In this document: piece by piece, positions 1 to 9,108 of the stretch
Layout: each line of letters opens with the position of its first letter
How positions within the stretch are numbered: position 1 is the stretch's first letter
Assembly: GCF_039641995.1 (NCBI RefSeq)
Contig: NZ_CP087714.1
Coordinates: 806,001 to 870,000 of the forward strand
Reading direction: 5' to 3'
Source of the DNA: Geoglobus acetivorans
GTDB taxonomy: Archaea > Halobacteriota > Archaeoglobi > Archaeoglobales > Archaeoglobaceae
DNA: 64,000 nt
Program-made: the position numbers and the translations under genes
Notes under the pieces: generated by a model
Database searches by the model: none
Told to the model about the DNA's origin: nothing
Seen by the model: only the letters and a program-made list of their open reading frames with translations

Positions 1-726
1 GGTGTTCTCTCAAGCAACTTTGTGGCAGCGATAACTCCCTCTTCTGCAGGCGGGGAGCCGGTGAGGATCAAGGTTCTTGTGGACTCTGGAATGAGTGCAG
101 GTTCCGCCACTGCCTGCATAATGGTCGAGAGGTTCCTTGATGCTCTCTTCTTTTCTGTGTTTCTTCTTGCGATGATATCTATTTCGGGATTCGCTGTGGG
201 GCTTGGGCTGAAGGTGGGCATAGTATTCACCGCTCTGCTCATCCTCTTCTTTATATTCCTTTACGAGCTTTTCAAATCTCCTGAACGCATAGGTAGACTT
301 CTTGGCTTTCTCGAAAAAAGATTCAGGGGAGATTTAATCGAGAGGCTGGAAAGAGAAATCTGGAGCTTCAGGAACGCAATTTCAGAGATGCTGAAAAACA
401 GACGGATGGCGTTTGTTCTTTTCCTTCTGACCGGCCTTGTGTGGCTGTCTGAGTTTCTGATTCCCTCTGTTCTTTTAATGGCGTTCTCGTGCGAGCCTCA
501 CTGGATTCTGTCTCTGACTTCCCAGGCGATTCTTGTCATTGTGTCTCTCGTCCCTCTGACGCCCGGGAGCAGCGGTATAGCTGAGTTCGGCTTTTTCTAC
601 CTCTACTCGAGCTTTGCATCGTGCAGGATAGGGGCGGTTGCAGGGCTGTGGAGGATAATAACCTACGTGTCCAACATTCTGGCGGGTCTGGTATCGACGG
701 TGTATTATTTAAAAAATAAGCTCTGA
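1..726 (+). CDS. Flippase-like integral membrane protein (UPF0104 / LPG-synthase TM type), 5' partial
   Basis: The frame is open from base 1 with no stop, so the gene begins outside the window; the GTG at 22 is probably internal, because it sits just before the family's conserved TPSSAGGEPVR loop. The visible 241 residues hold several hydrophobic helices, the motif VERFLDALFF and the C-terminal loop PLTPGSSGIAEFG, all typical of the UPF0104/lysylphosphatidylglycerol-synthase membrane-domain family. Members of this family are thought to move lipid-linked substrates across the membrane or to act with glycosyltransferases. A second member lies at 11733. The 3' end overlaps the convergent gene at 709 by 18 bp. 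The function is inferred from the family only. Confidence 0.8.
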   Translation, partial: GVLSSNFVAAITPSSAGGEPVRIKVLVDSGMSAGSATACIMVERFLDALFFSVFLLAMISISGFAVGLGLKVGIVFTALLILFFIFLYELFKSPERIGRLLGFLEKRFRGDLIERLEREIWSFRNAISEMLKNRRMAFVLFLLTGLVWLSEFLIPSVLLMAFSCEPHWILSLTSQAILVIVSLVPLTPGSSGIAEFGFFYLYSSFASCRIGAVAGLWRIITYVSNILAGLVSTVYYLKNKL

Positions 727-1122
727 CAGCAGTTCCTCAGCATCAAATCCCATTTCTTCGAGCTTCTTTTTGGCTCTGCTGAACGCAGAATAGTTATACT
801 GTTCCCCAAGCCTTTTCGCCATGAGTGCTTCATACTCTGAGCTGGATAGCAGCTCTGAAAGCAGGTCTTTCAGCTCGTTTCTCTTGAATACCTTTACCTC
901 GCACCTTTCGACAAACTGTCTGTCTCTGAAAACAATGGCTTCAGTTTTCCAGCAGGTTTCACATTCTGCGATCAGTATTCTTATGTCCTGATCACTGTGC
1001 CAGGTTATCTGCTGCATTTCTCCACCGCAGGAGCAGAAACCACCGAACCCACTGCCCTCTTCGCCTTTCAAAGCCTTTCCGCCGTAAATAAGAACCTTCA
1101 GAGGTTCAATGTATGCTATCAT
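709..1122 (-). CDS. Hypothetical protein with a CxC...CxxC zinc-ribbon-like N-terminus
   Basis: I do not recognise this 137-residue protein. Residues ~30-57 hold CSCGG and, 20 residues later, CETCW, a possible four-cysteine metal site. The C-terminal half is charged and helical (ELKDLLSELLSSSEYEAL) and ends in FDAEELLSELIF. It is probably cytoplasmic, with no signal peptide or membrane helix. It overlaps the convergent flippase gene by 18 bp and lies 31 bp downstream of the NifU-like gene on the same strand, so the two may be co-transcribed. Codon use resembles the neighbouring genes, which supports a real gene. Confidence 0.7.
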   Translation of the reverse strand: MIAYIEPLKVLIYGGKALKGEEGSGFGGFCSCGGEMQQITWHSDQDIRILIAECETCWKTEAIVFRDRQFVERCEVKVFKRNELKDLLSELLSSSEYEALMAKRLGEQYNYSAFSRAKKKLEEMGFDAEELLSELIF

Positions 1123-1153
1123 TGGGGAAAATTAAAGGCAGAGATTAAAAAGT

Positions 1154-1387
1154 TTACACCGGGGTTACTTTTTTCACTTCGGGTATTCTGCTCCTGAGGT
1201 GCTGTTCGACGAACATTGTCAGTGTGAGCTGGGACATGGGACAGCCGTGGCATGAGCCGAGAAGCTTCACCTTGACCTCTCCACTCTCCTCGTCAACATC
1301 GATGACTGCAATATTGCCTCCATCCCTGATCAGTGCCGGACGAATTTCCTTTTCGATAACCTCTTCAACCTTCTCCTTCAGACTCAT
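1154..1387 (-). CDS. NifU C-terminal-domain-like iron-sulfur scaffold protein
   Basis: This 77-residue protein is a stand-alone NifU C-terminal (Nfu) domain. The pattern IRPALIRDGGNIAVIDVD and the motif GSCHGCPMS, with the CxxC pair at about residues 45-48, are diagnostic. In this family two CxxC motifs from a dimer hold a [4Fe-4S] cluster that is passed to target enzymes. Its length is normal for single-domain archaeal Nfu proteins. It lies downstream of the DUF151 gene on the same strand with a 36-bp gap. Assembly and transfer of Fe-S clusters is inferred from the family. Confidence 0.88.
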   Translation of the reverse strand: MSLKEKVEEVIEKEIRPALIRDGGNIAVIDVDEESGEVKVKLLGSCHGCPMSQLTLTMFVEQHLRSRIPEVKKVTPV

Positions 1388-1423
1388 AGAAACATGGTCT
1401 TTTAGGCATGTTAAAAAGTTTTC

Positions 1424-1870
1424 TCACTCTATGGTGAGCTGCTCGAAGGGGACGTAATCTTCAGGCACATCCTGGATGTATCCGGCCTCATCGAATACCT
1501 TTTCCTCCACAAACACCTCTGCGTCGAACCTCAAAGCGAGAGCTATGCTGTCGCTCGGCCTTGCATCTATCTCATGCTCCATCTCATCCATCCTTATGAA
1601 TATCCTTGCATAGAATGTGTTTTCGATGAGGTCGTCGATAACGACTTTCTCGATTCTGGCGTTCAGTCTCTCCAGTATTTCGGCCGTCAGATCATGGGTC
1701 ATGGGTCTGGGGGGAGTTATGCCCTGTATGGCAGAATGGATTGCAAGGGCCTCAGGAGCCCCTATGAATATCTGGAGAATCCTTCCGGTATCTTCCTTGA
1801 GCAGCACCACAGGAGTTCCTCCGAATATGCTCGGGGCGAGATACACCCCCACGATTTCAACTTTTTTCAT
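1424..1870 (-). CDS. DUF151 / bifunctional-nuclease-fold protein
   Basis: This 148-residue protein matches the DUF151 (bifunctional nuclease) family. It shows the core VEIVGVYLAPSIFGGTPVVLLKE, the loop IGAPEALAIHSAIQG (residues ~37-51) and the conserved segment IDARPSDSIALALRFDAEVFVEE (residues ~101-123), broken here for brevity as DARPSDSIALALR. Bacterial and plant relatives have been linked to nuclease activity, but the archaeal role is unknown. It is cytoplasmic. It shares a short divergent region (1871-1943) with the DUF2284 gene and is followed by the NifU-like gene. Confidence 0.85.
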   Translation of the reverse strand: MKKVEIVGVYLAPSIFGGTPVVLLKEDTGRILQIFIGAPEALAIHSAIQGITPPRPMTHDLTAEILERLNARIEKVVIDDLIENTFYARIFIRMDEMEHEIDARPSDSIALALRFDAEVFVEEKVFDEAGYIQDVPEDYVPFEQLTIE

Positions 1871-1943
1871 TTAAGGAATTTCGGTTTTTGAAGTATTAAA
1901 AACTTCCTGCGTTATTTTTTTTAATTCGCATAAAACCTTCTCC

Positions 1944-2429
1944 ATGGATCTGGTTGAGCTTATTGCAGAAATGGCAGAGAGGAAGGGAATCAGGGTTGAT
2001 AGCATCTCAGAGGTTGAAAAAATCAAAACGGACTCGAGAACGAGATGGAAGTGCAAGTTCGGTTGCATGTATTACGGCAAGAGATATTCCTGCCCGCCTG
2101 AGGTGCCTGAAAACTTCACAGAATTTATCGGCTCTTACAGGAAGGCAGTGGCTATCACTTACTTCTTCAGGGATTACATGGAGGACAAAAGAAGAATGCA
2201 GGAGCTCTTACCTGAACTGGAATCCAGACTGCTGGAAAGGTATCCCCTCGCCTTTGCCCTTTTCCCCGGGGGATGTGATCTGTGTGATGAATGTTCCTAT
2301 GAGAAAACAGGAGAGTGTGTGAAAAAAGAGAGGGTCAGGCCGTCCGTTTCATCGATGGGTATCATAGTCTCCCAGTTTGGCATCAGGATTGGTGACAGCA
2401 GGAGCGTTGCGGTGATACTGCTCGATTAG
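1944..2429 (+). CDS. DUF2284 predicted metal-binding protein
   Basis: This 161-residue cysteine-rich protein belongs to the DUF2284 group. The N-terminal motif CKFGCMYYGKRYSCPPE (residues ~33-49) and a second cluster, CDLCDECSYEKTGEC (residues ~111-125), would hold an Fe-S cluster or zinc. Its biochemical role is not known. The ATG at 1944 is preceded by an A/T-rich stretch (TTTTTTTAATTCGC, 1914-1930) that could be a TATA element for a leaderless start. It converges on the isopropylmalate-synthase-type gene with a 4-bp overlap. Confidence 0.85.
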   Translation: MDLVELIAEMAERKGIRVDSISEVEKIKTDSRTRWKCKFGCMYYGKRYSCPPEVPENFTEFIGSYRKAVAITYFFRDYMEDKRRMQELLPELESRLLERYPLAFALFPGGCDLCDECSYEKTGECVKKERVRPSVSSMGIIVSQFGIRIGDSRSVAVILLD

Positions 2430-3898
2430 TCTATCAGCATGTTCAGACCCTCGATGAAAGCTTCAATGCTCGCCATCACTATGTCGGTCCTCGCACCTCT
2501 CGCAGTTACAACTTTATCCTCTTTTTTCAGCTGTACTATTACGTCAACAAGCGCATCTGTGCCTCCAGTAATCGCATCGACGTGATAACCCACAAGCTCT
2601 ATGTCTGCAAAGTCCTTTATTGCCTTCTTTATTGCGTTTATGGCTGCATCTACCGGACCCGTTCCAACTCCTGCCTCTATCACTTCCTTGCCGTTAATCT
2701 TGAGCTTTATGCTGGCGGTGGGCATCAGGTTCACACCGCTCACGATGGACAGATCGAGAAGCTCCACCTTTCTTTCCTTTCTGATCTGGAGGACGGTTTC
2801 TATTATTGTTCTGATGTCCGCATCCGTTACCCTCTTGCCCCTGTCTCCGACCTCCTTTATTCTCGAAAGTATCTCCTTCATCTGCTCCGGAGTTGCCTTG
2901 TAGCCAAGTTCTTTCATTATCATCTCAACACTTGCTCTGCCGGCATGCTTTCCGAGGACGATGAGTCTCTTTCTTCCGATAATCTCGGGAGATATTGGCT
3001 CGTATGTCTGCGAGTTTTTGAGAAGTGCAGAAGTGTGTATCCCGCTTTCGTGTGTGAAGGCATTATCTCCAACAATGGGTTTGTTTGGAGGTACCTTCAC
3101 TCTGCTGAGCTTCTCTATGAGCTGGGATGCGGGATAAATCATCTGCTTGTTGATTTTCGTTTTAACACCGTAGAGGAACTCAAGAGCCATGACAACCTCT
3201 TCCAGCGCTGCGTTACCGGCTCTCTCCCCAAGACCGTTCACGGCAACGTGTATTTCGTCTGCTCCACCCTTCACAGCAAAAACCGTGTTTGCTGTAGCAA
3301 GTCCAAAATCGTCGTGGCCGTGAAATGCCACCGGGATGCTGTATCTTTCCCTAAGCCTTTGCATGGTTTCGAATGCCTTTTCTGGGGTGAATACACCAAC
3401 GGTGTCTGTGAATGTCAGACGATCTGCGTTTGCCTCCACAGCACTGTCGTACAGTTTTATCAGAAACTCAAAATCTGCTCTTGACGCATCCTCTCCACCG
3501 AACTCGACGATCAAACCTCTCTCCTTCGCGTATTCTATGGCCTTCACGGACATTTCAACAATTTCATCTCTCGTTTTTCCGGGGAACTTGCTTGAGATGT
3601 GGATATCTGATGAGGGTGCGACCATGAAGATTGAATCCGCTCCCGCATCTGCGGCAGCGTCAATATCCTCGAATTTAATCCTTCCAAAGCTGCAAATTTC
3701 AGCTTTCAAACCAGCCTCACTTATGACCCTTATCGCCTGGAACTCTCCTTCAGACGCTATTGCCGTGCCAGCTTCAATTATGTCAACGCCCATCTTGTCA
3801 AGGGCTTCAGCAATCATCAGTTTCTGCTCAACGCTGAGTGAAACGCCCGGTGTCTGTTCCCCATCCCTCAGGGTTGTGTCAAGGATTCTCACAGTCAT
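2426..3898 (-). CDS. 2-isopropylmalate synthase or (R)-citramalate synthase (LeuA/CimA family)
   Basis: The protein has 490 residues in the DRE-TIM metallolyase family: an N-terminal TIM barrel with TLRDGEQTPGVSL (residues 8-20), HGHDDFGLA as metal-binding His pair, and GLGERAGNAALEE, followed by a C-terminal regulatory domain (from about residue 370) ending AFIEGLNMLID. It condenses acetyl-CoA with a 2-oxo acid: 2-oxoisovalerate (leucine route) or pyruvate (isoleucine via citramalate). The sequence alone does not settle which. LeuC (35283) and threonine dehydratase (60511) elsewhere in the window are compatible with either. The gene is convergent with DUF2284. Confidence 0.9.
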   Translation of the reverse strand: MTVRILDTTLRDGEQTPGVSLSVEQKLMIAEALDKMGVDIIEAGTAIASEGEFQAIRVISEAGLKAEICSFGRIKFEDIDAAADAGADSIFMVAPSSDIHISSKFPGKTRDEIVEMSVKAIEYAKERGLIVEFGGEDASRADFEFLIKLYDSAVEANADRLTFTDTVGVFTPEKAFETMQRLRERYSIPVAFHGHDDFGLATANTVFAVKGGADEIHVAVNGLGERAGNAALEEVVMALEFLYGVKTKINKQMIYPASQLIEKLSRVKVPPNKPIVGDNAFTHESGIHTSALLKNSQTYEPISPEIIGRKRLIVLGKHAGRASVEMIMKELGYKATPEQMKEILSRIKEVGDRGKRVTDADIRTIIETVLQIRKERKVELLDLSIVSGVNLMPTASIKLKINGKEVIEAGVGTGPVDAAINAIKKAIKDFADIELVGYHVDAITGGTDALVDVIVQLKKEDKVVTARGARTDIVMASIEAFIEGLNMLID

Positions 3899-3971
3899 CT
3901 CTTTAAGCCATTTAAAAATGCTATAAAAAATTAATCTCTAAAATGCGTTATGCTGTGAGGTTAATGTAACA

Positions 3972-3979
3972 TTTATATA
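3972..3979 (+). promoter_or_regulatory. TATA box of the pilus-ATPase operon
   Basis: TTTATATA stands about 26-33 bases before the ATG at 4005, in a run of A/T-rich sequence. This is the archaeal TATA spacing that gives a leaderless or nearly leaderless transcript. No Shine-Dalgarno sequence precedes the ATG, which agrees. Confidence 0.6.
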
Positions 3980-4004
3980 TTGTTAACAGAAAATAAAAGA
4001 TTGT

Positions 4005-5606
4005 ATGTTTACGCTCAGCACCAGGTATTATCCGCTTCTCAAAAAGCATCTTCTGGAGTATGTGTCTGAAGAGGAGATCATCGAGGACCTGGGAACGGAG
4101 GCTCAGGGGGTAATCAGAGAGGGTTACTGGATTTTCAGGCCTTTTGTTGCGGCTGAGATTATACTTGACAGGGATACGAACAAACTGAAGTACAACACGA
4201 TGGAGCCTACGCTGAACCCTGACGAGTTTCAGCTCCTTGAAAGGATTTATTTTGAGCTTACGAACATTCTGGTTTTGAAGGATGTGGTTACTGACCTGTT
4301 TCAGAAGGAAAAGATTCTCCTCTCAGCATTCAATGAGGTTGTCGATGAATTTGCGGTTGAACTCGACCCGGTTCTGAGGTTGAAGTACCTTTACTATCTC
4401 TACAGGGATTTTATTGGCTTCGGGCAGATCGATCCGCTTGTAAATGATCCATATATCGAGGATATAAGCTGCGACGGATACAACATACCCGTTTACGTTT
4501 ATCACAAGAGATATGGCAACATACCCACGAACATCATTTTCGGCGATGTTGAGCTTGACAGAACCGTTCAGTCCCTCGTTCAGATGTCCGGCAAGCACAT
4601 AAGCTACGGGAACCCCATAATCGATGCGACACTGCCCGACGGGAGCAGGCTGCAGGCCACGTATGGCACAGAAATCACACCGAGAGGTTCTTCATTCACG
4701 ATCAGAAAATTCACGGAAGAACCACTCACACCCATAGACCTCATAAGGTTCGGCACCTACACCTACGAGCAGATGGCGTATTTCTGGCTCGCAATAGAGA
4801 ACAAGCTGAACATTCTGGTGGTTGGTGAAACCGCAGCGGGGAAAACAACAACCCTCAACGCAATACTGATGTTTCTCCCTCCGGACGTGAAGGTGGTATC
4901 CATAGAAGACACAAGAGAAATCGTCCTCTACCATGAAAACTGGATCGCCGGAGTCACTCGAGAGGTTACGACAGGTGATGAGAACATCATTTCCATGTAT
5001 GATCTGCTCAAGGCTGCGATGAGGCAGAGGCCTGAATACATAGTTGTGGGAGAGATCAGAGGCATAGAGGCGCAGACACTGTTTCAGGCAATGTCAACGG
5101 GTCATGCTGCCTACTCTACACTTCACGCAGGCGATGTCTATCAGGTGATCTACAGGCTTGAGAGCGAACCTCTGAACGTTCCCAGGAGCCTGATACAGTT
5201 CCTCGACATAGTGGTGGTTCAGACCCAGTGGACGAAGGAAAGCGTGAGGAGAAGGAGGGCGAAAGCAATTTACGAGTTCCTTGGAATAGATCCGAATGAG
5301 AAGGAACTCCTCATCAATGAATTTGTTCGCTGGTCATCTTACGATGATGCTTATTACCTCATCAACCCCTCAAAGAAGCTGGAGAAAATCGCCATGATCA
5401 GGGGCGAAAGCTATGATGAGGTGCAGGGGGAGCTGAAAAGAAGGGCGGAATTTTTGAAGTTCCTCGATAAAAATAACGTCAGGGACTACATCAAGCTCAC
5501 CCACATGTTCCATGCATACTATCTCAACCCCGGCCAGCCGTTCGAAATGATATATAGAGAGGTAGAGGCCCATGACACTGATGCAGGACAGACGATCCAA
5601 CTCTGA
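4005..5606 (+). CDS. Archaeal type II/IV secretion (pilus assembly) ATPase, GspE/TadA family
   Basis: This 533-residue hexameric-type ATPase powers pilin or archaellin-like filament assembly at the inner face of the membrane. Residues ~272-281 are the Walker A GETAAGKTTT; VVSIEDTREIVL is the Asp box; RQRPEYIVVGEIRG (residues ~341-354) is Walker B; STGHAAYSTLHAGD is the His box. The N-terminal ~200 residues form the usual family-specific domain. The next gene, 35 bp overlapping, is the TadC-type membrane partner, so the two form a secretion/pilus platform. A pilin-like gene at 48369 could be a substrate, but this is inference. Confidence 0.93.
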   Translation: MFTLSTRYYPLLKKHLLEYVSEEEIIEDLGTEAQGVIREGYWIFRPFVAAEIILDRDTNKLKYNTMEPTLNPDEFQLLERIYFELTNILVLKDVVTDLFQKEKILLSAFNEVVDEFAVELDPVLRLKYLYYLYRDFIGFGQIDPLVNDPYIEDISCDGYNIPVYVYHKRYGNIPTNIIFGDVELDRTVQSLVQMSGKHISYGNPIIDATLPDGSRLQATYGTEITPRGSSFTIRKFTEEPLTPIDLIRFGTYTYEQMAYFWLAIENKLNILVVGETAAGKTTTLNAILMFLPPDVKVVSIEDTREIVLYHENWIAGVTREVTTGDENIISMYDLLKAAMRQRPEYIVVGEIRGIEAQTLFQAMSTGHAAYSTLHAGDVYQVIYRLESEPLNVPRSLIQFLDIVVVQTQWTKESVRRRRAKAIYEFLGIDPNEKELLINEFVRWSSYDDAYYLINPSKKLEKIAMIRGESYDEVQGELKRRAEFLKFLDKNNVRDYIKLTHMFHAYYLNPGQPFEMIYREVEAHDTDAGQTIQL

Positions 5607-7560
5607 GGACACTTTCAGGGAAAAATTTACAGTCTACGCTCCCAGGCCATTTGTCAGGTATTTCAGGAAGAGGTATGAGAGGGACCGGGATAGATACCAC
5701 AATCTTGAAAAGACACTGGTCTCCTCGAGATTGCCCGTAACTGTTCCGAGATATCTGGCGATAGCCACATTTTATCCCCTTGTCCTTCTCCCGCTGTACA
5801 TAGTGTTTTCCTACTCGGTGGCCAAGGTCCTCGGTTACTATTATGCCAGCTACACAGGTGGCCTGTCCTTTCTCCCCGTCGACATCGCCAGCTATCATGA
5901 AATACCCATCAGGATTTCATTTCAGAAACCGGACGTTTTTGTGTTCGAACTTATCGTGCTGACGGCCATGACAGCACTTCTTTTCATACTATCCCGGCTG
6001 GCAATTCTGTATTATCCGAGACTTGTTCTGGTACAGAGAAGGTCCAAGATAGAATCAACCCTGCCCCACGTTGTGAACATAATGCTGGGGATGTCAAAGG
6101 GTGGGGCTTCGCTGCTCGAAATCATAAAGACAATTGCCGAGGAAAGGTCGATAACGGGAGAGGTGGGAAAGGAGTTTTCGATTATATACAGAGAGGTGAG
6201 TGTTTTCCACAGGGACCTCATATCCGCAATGAGGTTTGTTTCCAACACCACACCATCCTCGAAACTCTCCGAGTTTCTCGAGGACATGATCGGTGTTGTT
6301 GAGGGCGGCGGAAAGGTCAGCGAATTTCTCGAGTTCAAGTCCTCCCACTTCATTGAGGAAAGGGAAAGGTACTACGAGATATTCATCAACACGCTTGAAA
6401 TCTTTGGAGAAGTGTATGTGGCCATGTTCGTTGTGGCTCCCCTGTTCTCGCTGATCGTGTTCATACTTCTGGGTATGATGGGTGGTGCGGAATCGTCTTT
6501 TTCGAAGCTGATCGTGTATGGCTACATTCCCATCGGTGCGGTCATGTTCATCTGGCTCATAAACTCAATGATGAAGCGTGAGGAAGGGGGCTGGGTTGAG
6601 AGGGTGTCCACTCCTCTTTTCATTGGAGCAAAGATAATCTCTGTGGACAGAGTTTCAGGATACCGGTCAAAGGGTAGACTGGCAAGGTTGCTGAAAAGGC
6701 TGAAATCTGATCTGAAAAAGATTTTCAATATCGATCTAATCCTGAGAAATCCCCATTACACTTTTGCAGCAACCATTCCGGCGGCACTGCTGTTTTCAGC
6801 AATTGTTTACGGAAAATTGAGAATAGAAACACTTCTTGTGACTGTGCTTCTGATTGTGGCGATACCATACACGATACTGTATGAAATCAGGATTGTGAAA
6901 CTCAGAAAAATGGAAAATGAACTGCCGGACCTTTTGAAGCAGCTGGGCAGTCTTAATGAAAGCGGTCTAACACTCGTGAACGCCCTCAAGGTTCTTTCAA
7001 TGTCTGACCTCGGGGCCCTGACGAGGGAGATATCCAACATACGGAAGGACATAGAGTGGGGAAGGCTCGCCACTGAAGCCTTTCTGAGGTTTGAGGAGAG
7101 GGTGGGCAGCCCGGTCGTGGGGAAGGTCATATCCATCCTCGTGAAGGCTCTTGAAGCCACGGACAATGTAAAGGCCGCCATTTTCACCGCAGCAACGGAT
7201 GCTGAGATGTTTCTTGAATTCAGAAAGAGGGTTGCGAACGAGATGTTTGTTTATACGGTCATAGTCTACGTTACCTTTTACGTCTTCCTGTTCACGATTG
7301 TGATACTCAACCAGAATTTCATCAAGGTCTTCTCGAACATCACAGTCCCTCAGTCGGTTTCGGGAGTTTACTTTGCCTCTCTTAACGTCTCTGAAACCAC
7401 AACTCTCTTCTACCACGCAAGCCTCCTTAACGGGCTTTTCAGCGGACTTGTTGCTGGAGTCATGGGGTCAGGAAGCCTGAGGTCTGGAATAAAACACTCG
7501 ATTTTCATGGTGGTCTCTGCGCTGCTGGTTTTCGTTTACTTTGTTGGTGTGGGGTTCTGA
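5572..7560 (+). CDS. Type II secretion/pilus platform membrane protein, TadC/GspF (FlaJ-like), two-domain
   Basis: This 662-residue polytopic protein is the membrane platform paired with the preceding ATPase. Hydrophobic segments lie near residues 65-90, 125-150, 280-335, 395-445 and 555-660. Two cytoplasmic T2SF-type domains are visible: LPHVVNIMLGMSKGGASLLE (~residues 164-183) and ELPDLLKQLGSLNESGLTLV (~residues 455-475). The duplicated arrangement is normal for archaeal TadC-like proteins. The start used (5572) overlaps the ATPase by 35 bp; an ATG at 5581 is possible. Translation is probably coupled to the ATPase gene. Confidence 0.9.
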   Translation: MTLMQDRRSNSEDTFREKFTVYAPRPFVRYFRKRYERDRDRYHNLEKTLVSSRLPVTVPRYLAIATFYPLVLLPLYIVFSYSVAKVLGYYYASYTGGLSFLPVDIASYHEIPIRISFQKPDVFVFELIVLTAMTALLFILSRLAILYYPRLVLVQRRSKIESTLPHVVNIMLGMSKGGASLLEIIKTIAEERSITGEVGKEFSIIYREVSVFHRDLISAMRFVSNTTPSSKLSEFLEDMIGVVEGGGKVSEFLEFKSSHFIEERERYYEIFINTLEIFGEVYVAMFVVAPLFSLIVFILLGMMGGAESSFSKLIVYGYIPIGAVMFIWLINSMMKREEGGWVERVSTPLFIGAKIISVDRVSGYRSKGRLARLLKRLKSDLKKIFNIDLILRNPHYTFAATIPAALLFSAIVYGKLRIETLLVTVLLIVAIPYTILYEIRIVKLRKMENELPDLLKQLGSLNESGLTLVNALKVLSMSDLGALTREISNIRKDIEWGRLATEAFLRFEERVGSPVVGKVISILVKALEATDNVKAAIFTAATDAEMFLEFRKRVANEMFVYTVIVYVTFYVFLFTIVILNQNFIKVFSNITVPQSVSGVYFASLNVSETTTLFYHASLLNGLFSGLVAGVMGSGSLRSGIKHSIFMVVSALLVFVYFVGVGF

Positions 7561-7564
7561 GAAG

Positions 7565-8284
7565 ATGAAGGTGGGTTACGGGGTATATCCCCTGCAGGAA
7601 ATGGAACTGAAGTTTGGGAGGCACACACTGAGGATTGTGAAGGAGTCTGAGGTGTTCAGGTACATCAGGGAATCTAAGGATGGTAGGGTGGAAAAGGTTC
7701 TCGCATCGAGGGAGGGTAAAATTGCAGTGAATCCTGTGGAGCCCGTAAATCTTCCAAAAAACGTTACCAATTACCTTGAGATAAACTTCAAAAATACGCT
7801 GTTAATCGAACCGGGACACAGAAAAACCTTCTTCACGACTTTTCCTGTGGAAATTGGAGTTTTTACAACTGGGAAGGGTGATATCGAGCTGATTGATGTT
7901 TTCTCAAATGTCAATCTGAAGTACAGTCTTTACGGGGATCCGAGAAACGGGGTGGTGTGCAGGTACTGGGAAAGTGAGCTGTACACCAACCTGCCTGAAA
8001 GGAATCCGCTTGAAGAGGGGATCATGAGGATATCCATACGGAACAACTTTGGCGAATGGGTGGAGGTGAGCCGAGCAGTATTCAACGTCTACCTCATGAA
8101 GATTTACTACAGCGACGAGATGGTGTTCTCAAATGCCGAGATGGAGATACTCTCGAAAGTCTCTGCCGAGACGAAGTTCCTGATGGATACGATGAGGGAT
8201 GGTATGAGGAAGAGCGTGGAGGTGTTCACACCGAGAAAAGTGCCTGTGGTTACCAAGAGATTTTTCATGGAGTGGGGCGTATGA
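7565..8284 (+). CDS. DUF432-like archaeal protein of unknown function
   Basis: This 239-residue soluble protein resembles the archaeal DUF432 family, which I recall near MscS genes; the family match needs a profile search. It lacks signal peptide and membrane helices and is rich in beta-type segments (YLEINFKNTLLIEPGHRK; FPVEIGVFTTGKGDIELID). The start at ATG 7565 is chosen over a TTG at 7541 because the ATG lies just past the upstream stop, with GAGAAG before it. It overlaps mscS by an ATGA, indicating translational coupling and a functional link with that channel. Confidence 0.7.
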   Translation: MKVGYGVYPLQEMELKFGRHTLRIVKESEVFRYIRESKDGRVEKVLASREGKIAVNPVEPVNLPKNVTNYLEINFKNTLLIEPGHRKTFFTTFPVEIGVFTTGKGDIELIDVFSNVNLKYSLYGDPRNGVVCRYWESELYTNLPERNPLEEGIMRISIRNNFGEWVEVSRAVFNVYLMKIYYSDEMVFSNAEMEILSKVSAETKFLMDTMRDGMRKSVEVFTPRKVPVVTKRFFMEWGV

Positions 8285-9108
8285 TAGACCTGCTCGGTGT
8301 CAAGATATACGGCGATGTAACCATAGGGAATTTCCTGATTGCCATATTCATAATCTCGTTTGGTGTTTTTCTGGCAAAAGTGCTTACAACCAATTTGAGG
8401 AGAACACTTGGCGACAGGATTGAGAAAAATCAGAGGGAGCTTGTTTTAAAGGTGGTTTACTACATCATAGTTCTTGTTGCGTTCCTTACGGCCCTGCCGT
8501 TTCTGGGCCTGAACCCATCAGGACTTCTTGTTGCAGGTGGAATTACCGGTATAGTTCTCGGTTTTGCCAGCCAGAGTGTGGTGTCCAACTTCATCTCCGG
8601 CATTTTCATCCTGTGGGAGAAACCGGTGAAAATCGGAGATCAGATCAGCGTTGCGGGCATATCGGGTTATGTGGAGGACATAGGGATAATGTCCACAATC
8701 GTCCGAACGTATGACGGGCTTTATGTCAGGATACCCAACAATACTCTCTTCACAAGTGAAATAACGAACCTCACTGGAAATGTGGCGAGGAGGTTCGAGT
8801 ACGTAATAGGGATAAGGTATTCGGATGATGTTGACAGGGCTGTGGAGATAATAAGGGGAGTCATAGAAAAGGAGCCATTCGCACTCAAAAATCCGGCACC
8901 AGCCATTTTTGTGAACGATCTCGGTGACAGCTCGGTGAACATCGTTGTGAGAATATGGTCCCCCGTGCAGGTGTGGTATGATGTGAAAATGGCCCTGCTG
9001 AGCAGAATCAAGGAGGAGCTGGAGAAGAATGGCATCGAGATTCCGTTCCCTCAGAGAGTAATCTGGTTTGCTAATGAGCCTGAGATGAAACACAGGAGAG
9101 GTGAGTGA
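8281..9108 (+). CDS. Mechanosensitive ion channel of the MscS family
   Basis: The 275-residue protein has three N-terminal membrane helices (residues ~12-32, 60-80, 88-120), the pore helix GITGIVLGFASQSVVSNF and the beta-domain signature IGDQISVAGISGYVEDIG, IRTYDGLYVRIPN being the conserved face of the vestibule. MscS channels open on membrane tension and release solutes in osmotic downshock. The ATG at 8281 is inside the ATGA overlap with the DUF432-like gene; longer upstream extension in this frame runs through that gene and is spurious. It abuts the phosphodiesterase gene by a one-base overlap. Confidence 0.92.
   Translation: MIDLLGVKIYGDVTIGNFLIAIFIISFGVFLAKVLTTNLRRTLGDRIEKNQRELVLKVVYYIIVLVAFLTALPFLGLNPSGLLVAGGITGIVLGFASQSVVSNFISGIFILWEKPVKIGDQISVAGISGYVEDIGIMSTIVRTYDGLYVRIPNNTLFTSEITNLTGNVARRFEYVIGIRYSDDVDRAVEIIRGVIEKEPFALKNPAPAIFVNDLGDSSVNIVVRIWSPVQVWYDVKMALLSRIKEELEKNGIEIPFPQRVIWFANEPEMKHRRGE

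Noticed and set aside
1-726. GTG at 22 as true start of the first gene
   Set aside because: The frame stays open to base 1, and the family has ~90 more N-terminal residues.
2582-3484. 300-codon plus-strand ORF
   Set aside because: It is the antisense shadow of the isopropylmalate-synthase-type gene, cysteine-rich and without motifs.
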